Source: Aquatica leii (taxonomy: Eukaryota > Arthropoda > Insecta > Coleoptera > Lampyridae). Taken from it: DNA of 64,000 nucleotides. The stretch is from contig CM069435.1 of the NCBI GenBank assembly GCA_035610365.1, positions 11,955,123 to 12,019,122 of the forward strand, written 5' to 3'. A program made the translations under genes and the position numbers. Shown here in pieces: positions 58,793-64,000 of the stretch. The stretch's first letter is position 1. Every line of letters starts with the position of its first letter. The notes below the pieces were generated by a model. It worked only from the letters and a program-made list of their open reading frames with translations, searched no databases and was not told the origin of the DNA.

Positions 58793-59615
58793 TGGCGCCC
58801 AACGTAAAGGCAGTTTAGGTGGTGATCTTAATTTTTTTTAAAGTGATTCGACGTATATATTGTTTGATATACTACTCGTGGACCTTTAGTTTTGCAATAA
58901 AGATGAAAACATTTTGTAACTAGTAAAATTCAAAAATTTTCGGTATATTTAAAGTGCCGAATAAACTATTTGTCACTTAAAAAATTAGCTGGATCAGTGC
59001 ACACTACACTGATTTGCAATTTCATACAAAATACATTAACGAATAAACAATTTCAACAATTACTTTGGGGATTTCAACATTACAAATGCTAGTAATACTT
59101 TTAGTAGTGTATACGAAATTTTTGCGAATTGTTTACTACGGTTTTGTGAACAAAAAAATAAAAACGTCTATGGATTTATTGACGCGAGTAAAATTTCCGA
59201 TGATAAGGCTTTGAATAGTTTACCAATGCTTTTTAACGGCCCCGTTCAGACGCGGTGATAGGGTGTTAAAACAACTGTTAAAATATAACATAAATAACAT
59301 AAAATTTATTATGTTGTACATATAGACCAAAAAAATTTAGCGAGTTTTTCAGTACGAACAAACCTAACATATTCTTGTGTAAAAAAGGGCTATTCTAGCA
59401 AAATTACTAGACAAAACGTTACGAACCAGTGCAAATCGATATGATTTATGGTCCTTTGCGTGCACAAATACGTGAAAAAGTGATTCGCAAGATGATAAAA
59501 TCACATTCTGATTTACTGAACAAAAAGATTTTAAAGGATCAAGACCCTATACCATTTACGTCGCCTAGTGTACAGCGCAAAAGTGTAATTTTTGCAAATA
59601 TACAGAGCGTATAAA
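58793..59615 (+). pseudogene. Gypsy gag region with primer-site-like start (fossil)
   Basis: TGGCGCCCAACG at 58793 looks like a tRNA-Lys-type primer site. At about 59080-59260 a gag capsid segment is readable (FANCLLRF, YGFIDASKISDDKALNSLPM), then at about 59432-59600 QIDMIYGPLRAQIREKVIRK and a basic tail. These match the Ty3 gag/Arc-type capsid region common in insect Gypsy elements (the DMIYG-LR-IREK block). Broken, with several breaks; old. Confidence 0.68.
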
Positions 59616-59679
59616 GATAGAGAACCAGACAAAACTTTATGAATTTTTATTCACAACTTAATTCTTTCTCCGCAACTTA

Positions 59680-61390
59680 AGCCTATGTTACCAGTCGATA
59701 TACTAGGTGTTAGTGGTACTGGACAAATCGAAAACTTAATAGAACAACAGAGAAGTTTGAATATCTTTAAAAAGGAAAATACACATAAAATAGAAATTAC
59801 TAAGTTAACTGACAAGCAGGAAAACATCGTAGAAGACAGAGAAGATTTACTGCGCATAACGGAGAACTACTACAAAGAGCTATATGATATAAGAACAGAA
59901 TAGACGCGAATATAGAAAAAAAACTAAGACGGTAAATTAAAATTAAATAATGTCGGCTCAGAAGACCTCCCTGACATAAGGCACTTAACCAGTTGAATAA
60001 TGGAAAACCTGCAGGAGAAGATGACATACTGCCAGAAATGCTGAAAGAATCAAGAGAATATTTTGCTGAACAACTAGCAATACTTTTTAATAAATGTCTT
60101 GCAGAAGGAGAGATACCACATGACTGGGAGACAGCCGTTGTGGTTCTGAAATATAAAAAAGGGGACCCAACGAATCTGGAAAACTATAGACCCATAAGCC
60201 TCCTATCCGAGGTATATAAACTGTTTATAAAAATAATAACAAACCGTCTAGAGAAAAAAATTGACGACTATCAGCCCAAAGAACAAGCAGGTTTTAGAAA
60301 GAGCTACAGCACTGAGTATAACATCAAAGTGTGGCTAACATTTATTGACTTTCGAAATGCGTTTGACACCGTCGAATTTTGGGCAATAGAAAGAGCTATA
60401 AGAAATGCACGAATAGAACAAAGGTATATCAATGTCATTAAGAAAATCCAAGGTGTATCAAAAATTAAATTGAGAATGCATAAAGATACTAATGAATTGA
60501 CCATTAATAGTGGCGTAAGACAAGGTGATATAATATCACCGAAGTTATTTACTCTAGCTCTTGAAGACGTATTCAAGAAACTACACTGGAAAAATAGAGG
60601 TATCAATATATTAGGAAAAAACCTCAATAACTTAAGATTCGCCGACGATATTGTGATATTCGCCAGGAATGACATAGATTTACAAATAATGCTTACAGAA
60701 TTACACAAAGAAGCAAAAACGGTTGGATTAGAAATGAACATATCAAAAACGAAGTTCATGACAAACGAGCCTACTGATAGAGACACAATAAGCATAGAAA
60801 CTCAAAACATTGAAAAAGTTAACTCCTATATATATCTAGGACAAGAAATAACGATGGGTAAAATAAATCAGGAGCTCGAAATAAACAGAAGAATACGATT
60901 GGGATAGGCAGTTTACGAGAAAATGCGACACATTTTTAAATCCAAACTACCTCTGAGGTTAAAAACCAAAATTTATAATAAATGTATTCTTCCGGTGGTA
61001 ACCTACGGATGTGAAACTTGGAGTCTAACCAAGAGGATATTAAATAAATTATAAGTTCATCAAAGAGCAATTGAAAGAAAAATGCTAAGTGTTTCGCTAG
61101 CGGACCATAAAACCAACGAATGGATAAGAAACGCCACAAAGATCCAAGATATAACACAAAGAATATGTACCCTCAAATGGAACTGGGCTGGTCACGCAGC
61201 AAGAAACAGCAATAATAACTGGAGTGGAAAAGTTACTAGATGGAGACCTTGGGAAAAAAAGAAGCATAGGAAGACCCCAACAACAATGGTACGATGACAT
61301 CAAACGTACAGCAGGACTAAACTGGTATCAGGTAGTATCGGTATCGCTATTCTCCGGAAAATGATTCTGGAAATACGCAGGTAGTTGTGC
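59680..61390 (+). mobile_element. RTE-like LINE, 5'-truncated
   Basis: Begins within the linker before the RT (ITKLTDKQENIVEDREDLLR) and runs through RT to the C-terminal region. The endonuclease is missing, as expected for a 5'-truncated LINE copy. It lies between gag and integrase remains of Gypsy-type elements, so it may have inserted into a Gypsy fossil. No clear poly(A) tail or target duplication seen. Confidence 0.88.
59950..61390 (+). pseudogene. LINE reverse transcriptase (RTE-like)
   Basis: A 304-residue frame at 59993-60907 shows NGKPAGEDDILPEMLKESRE, PHDWETAVVVLKYKKGDPTN, NYRPISLLSEVYKLFIKIIT, QAGFRKSYSTEYNI, TFIDFRNAFDTVEFWAIERA, SGVRQGDIISPKLFTLALED and catalytic LRFADDIVIFARND. 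A stop at 60905 interrupts AV-like sequence. Then LKTKIYNKCILPVVTYGCET with W-S-L-T and, from 61081, RKMLSVSLADHKTNEWIRNA with LKWNWAGHAARNSNNNW complete the C-terminus. A frameshift near 61255 precedes DDIKRTAGLNWYQ. Motifs and order are typical of the RTE clade. Confidence 0.92.
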
Positions 61391-61424
61391 CAAGCCTTGT
61401 AAGAAAAATCAATCTAATGAAATG

Positions 61425-62170
61425 CGATTTTATTACAGCAGGGCACTGTGGCACCGAACGTACTCTTCTAAAAATAGCACTGCGATATTATTAAACCGGC
61501 ATAAGAAAATATGTGACTAATCAAAAACTTGCTGGCTTACTACAATAGCAATAGATCTATTTGAACCACTTCTAGAAAGTCATGGATATTAGTGGATTTT
61601 TATAGTAGAGGACACATTCCCAAAATGGACGGAGTTATTTGCATTAACTCGTGCTAAAGCTGAAGAATACATCACTACCTAATAAATTTTTGAGATATGT
61701 ACCATACCGTCGCATAATTAGCGAGAACGGTGTACAATTTGGTAACAACATTATGCAGCACATACGTCATTGTTTAAATATTAAACAAAATTTAACTTTT
61801 TTTTATTAGATTTAAAACCGAGGTTTGCTTTACTGGTAAAAAACCAACACAATTTAAGGTACGAAAAACTTGCAACCATTCGTTTTTGAACACGGCAAAG
61901 ACTCAAACAATCGTATTCACACCCGATGACGTCACATAACATTTTCAACAAATTATAAGTCGACAATTTTATAAATTGCCTTTCAAACAAAAACAGAAAA
62001 GTTTCAAATACAAGATCTGATACTGTTTTACCATATACTCGTGCTGATATGCCCTTGAACGTATACCAAGTATTAGCTTTAACACCGTTTGTTGGCAATG
62101 CACCTACACCAGTAAAAATTGGAACACGTCGACGAAAACGACCAAAGAAAATTCAACAAAAACGAAAGTA
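61425..62170 (+). pseudogene. Gypsy integrase fossil
   Basis: Integrase parts only. Zinc-binding end (HCGTERTLLKIALRYY, about 61445-61495), core (AIDLFEPLLESHGY; FIVEDTFPKWTELFALTRAK; IISENGVQFGNNIMQHI, about 61550-61770), and perhaps a tail (ALTPFVGNAPTPVKIGTRRR, about 62075-62140). Broken, with several breaks. It could belong to the same fossil as the gag at 59.1-59.6 kb, or to the lineage at 47-49 kb. Confidence 0.82.
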
Positions 62171-63664
62171 AAAGTTAATAGTTTTCCATACGTATAAATG
62201 TTAGTTATGTTCCGGGACAAAATTCATACAACACGTAAACTATACCAAAATGCTTTTAACGTAACAAATTCCTCCCTCCACCTCAGCAACATAAAAACCT
62301 AGGAAGTAGACACTAGCTAAAATGAAGAAAGCAAATTTTGATAAACGCCAAGAGCAGAGAACCCTAAAATGTTAACCTAACCCAATCACAATAACACCCA
62401 ACCCAAAAACGAACGTAAACAAAAGAAGTTGTTCCAGTTCGCTACGTATTATCAATAAGATGTGTCCAAAAGAAAAAAACCAAAGAGACTTCAGCAAACA
62501 GAAAAAGATGTATCTAAGAGAAAAGTATTCGTTGTAAAATAGACAGTAGTCAAAACGCTAGCAAAGCAAAAACATTAACGCAGCCCCAGAGACATTACTG
62601 GACGACAAAGCAAACCAAGAGAAAAAGAAGCGGTATTGGAAAAAAAAGTTAAGAACACAGTCAAGGACAACGCCCCTAAATCCCATAAAACCCCAGCTCA
62701 CAGATACAAATTTCACCCTGAACATAATCCCCAACACTAATGAAAGTCAAGAAGTAAAAACACGAAAACCAAGTATAAATATCTAGCAGATCTCAAATAG
62801 TGGTATTTAGATTTAGAAAGTGACAAAATCATGACAAAAACTCAGACAGTTGTCTGGCAGAACAAAACCGAAAGAAAGTTTGAAAAGGTGTAAAAGTAAA
62901 TAAGAAAGAATAAGAAACATCACTTATCAACCGAACATTGCTAGTCTTTGCTCGTCATGTTGGAATGTCACCTAGAAGAACTAATTAGAATATCTCAAGA
63001 GCAAAAGAAACCCAAAGAAGAAAACTGACAAGATAAAAAATGCCGACTAAGCAAAAGTACATAGAGTACAAGCAACAACGTTGCAGTCTATCACAAGCTT
63101 CAACCCAACCACAAGAAAATAAAAAATCAACTAACCCCAATCATGCAAGAGAAGTAACTGAGAAAAAAAACAGTTGCAGTGTATACTAGAGAAAAAAGTT
63201 GCCAAAAAAAACAAAAGAAAAAAAATGGTCAAGGAAAGAACGAAGACAAAAAAAAAGAAAGAAAAACAAAACAGACAATTGCCCTAAAGGCGACGAACCT
63301 TTCGATGTCCAACAAACCGCCCTAGAAGCTAACCATAAAGAGAATTATAAAAGAAGAAGAATGGTTGGCACATCGAAAATCAAGTTTGATGTTAATGCCT
63401 GATTCGTTCTTCTTCCCGTAGAATGAAAAAAGAAACCACCCTACGGTGTCCATCTGCCCAAAACATAAAATAGAAAAGAAAAAGATTGAGAAGAGAAAAA
63501 GTATCACAGACATAGAACGAATGCGTACCAATTGCTGTCCCAAATTGAATGGTTTACTATAACACTTTGATGCCGACAAGCGGAATAAGAAATTTTGGAA
63601 AAAGAAAGGCCAGATCCAGATATAGATAGAGAATTCTATACATGACGTAACACAACAAAGCAAC
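62171..63664. other. Strongly A-rich, T-poor stretch without recognised gene
   Basis: About 1.5 kb where the plus strand is dominated by A with few T, unlike the balanced AT-rich spacers elsewhere. The best plus frame, 63199-63402, encodes a Lys/Arg-rich peptide (PKKTKEKKWSRKERRQKKRK) and is probably just a product of the composition. No motif recognised. Confidence 0.5.
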
Positions 63665-64000
63665 GGCTAGCACAGGTTCTTCGGAGAGGGATCGCAGGTT
63701 TTCTTATGTGAAATTATAATGTAAATCTAAAAAAAGCGCCAAGACGATCAAAGATTAAGTTAGGGAGATACCGTCTAACTCTACCCGTAGCTGGAAAAGA
63801 ATAAATAACACCACAGAACTAATAACACAGAATATATATATATTTATTTTATCACAGAAGATGTAGAAAGTATATAACTGTAAGTTCTCGCCAATATTTA
63901 TACATGAGTCGAATGAATTATAAGTTGCGCCCAATAGTGAGCAACACACCGTACAAGCTGACGCTGTAGGTCTAAACTTTTACATAAACATAACGTCTAA
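63665..64000 (-). repeat. Family B LTR-like repeat, copy 4, runs off window
   Basis: The minus strand carries the B blocks: ACGGTGTGTTGCTC (near 63945), CTTCTGTGATA with AATAAATATAT (near 63840), CAGCTACGGGTAGAGTTAGAC (near 63785) and CCTGCGATCCCTCTCCGA (near 63685). It continues past the right edge of the window. Confidence 0.7.

Noticed and set aside
1-64000. CRISPR array, bacterial operon, phage or rRNA
   Set aside because: No regularly spaced repeats, no ribosome-binding pattern and no rRNA; all recognisable content is eukaryotic transposable elements.

Overview
This window is eukaryotic and almost certainly insect, possibly a beetle. It is AT-rich, and its element families (BEL/Pao, Copia primed from initiator tRNA-Met, Gypsy, piggyBac, Tc1, pogo-like, Penelope-like, RTE-like LINEs) are typical of insects. 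I find no convincing conserved host gene, no rRNA, no intact tRNA and no CRISPR. It reads as an intergenic or pericentromeric graveyard of transposons, many nested inside one another.

Layout. 1-3.1 kb: LINE with endonuclease and reverse transcriptase, cut by an LTR fragment. 3.4-3.85 kb: weak candidate spliced exons. 3.9-6.4 kb: featureless AT-rich DNA. 6.4-14.5 kb: three-level nest in which a Gypsy fossil holds a pogo-like DNA transposon, which holds a Copia element with both LTRs and a 5-bp target duplication. 14.5-21.9 kb: diverged LTR-like repeats (families B and C), with C copies inverted at the two sides. 22.6-25.3 kb: Tc1-like element split by a complete solo LTR (family A, 4-bp target duplication). 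26.5-27.5 kb: Penelope-like element with inverted flanks. 28.5-35.55 kb: young BEL/Pao element, LTRs about 99% identical. 38.0-41.55 kb: piggyBac inserted in one unit of a tandem duplication and split by a second family A LTR. 41.75-44.2 kb: old Pao-like fossil. 44.5-46.3 kb: LINE 5' fragment and a second pogo-like relic. 46.7-49.2 kb: family B LTR piece and Gypsy gag/protease fossil. 49.5-51.9 kb: two Penelope-like copies head to head. 53.8-54.1 kb: foldback repeat. 57.5-58.0 kb: possible small gene with TATA box and poly(A) signal. 58.8-62.2 kb: Gypsy gag and integrase remains around an RTE-like LINE. 62.2-63.7 kb: strongly A-rich stretch. 63.7-64 kb: family B LTR leaving the window.

The elements do not work together as a pathway; the interest is in their order of arrival. 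Insertions show that Gypsy preceded pogo, which preceded Copia, and that piggyBac and Tc1 both preceded family A LTR insertion. BEL/Pao is the youngest dated arrival and Copia is somewhat older. I see no clearly new biological system. The best leads are the palindromic sites in the piggyBac, the inverted-flank Penelope copies, the shared TGGCGCC motif of several LTR families and the small TATA-driven reading frame.
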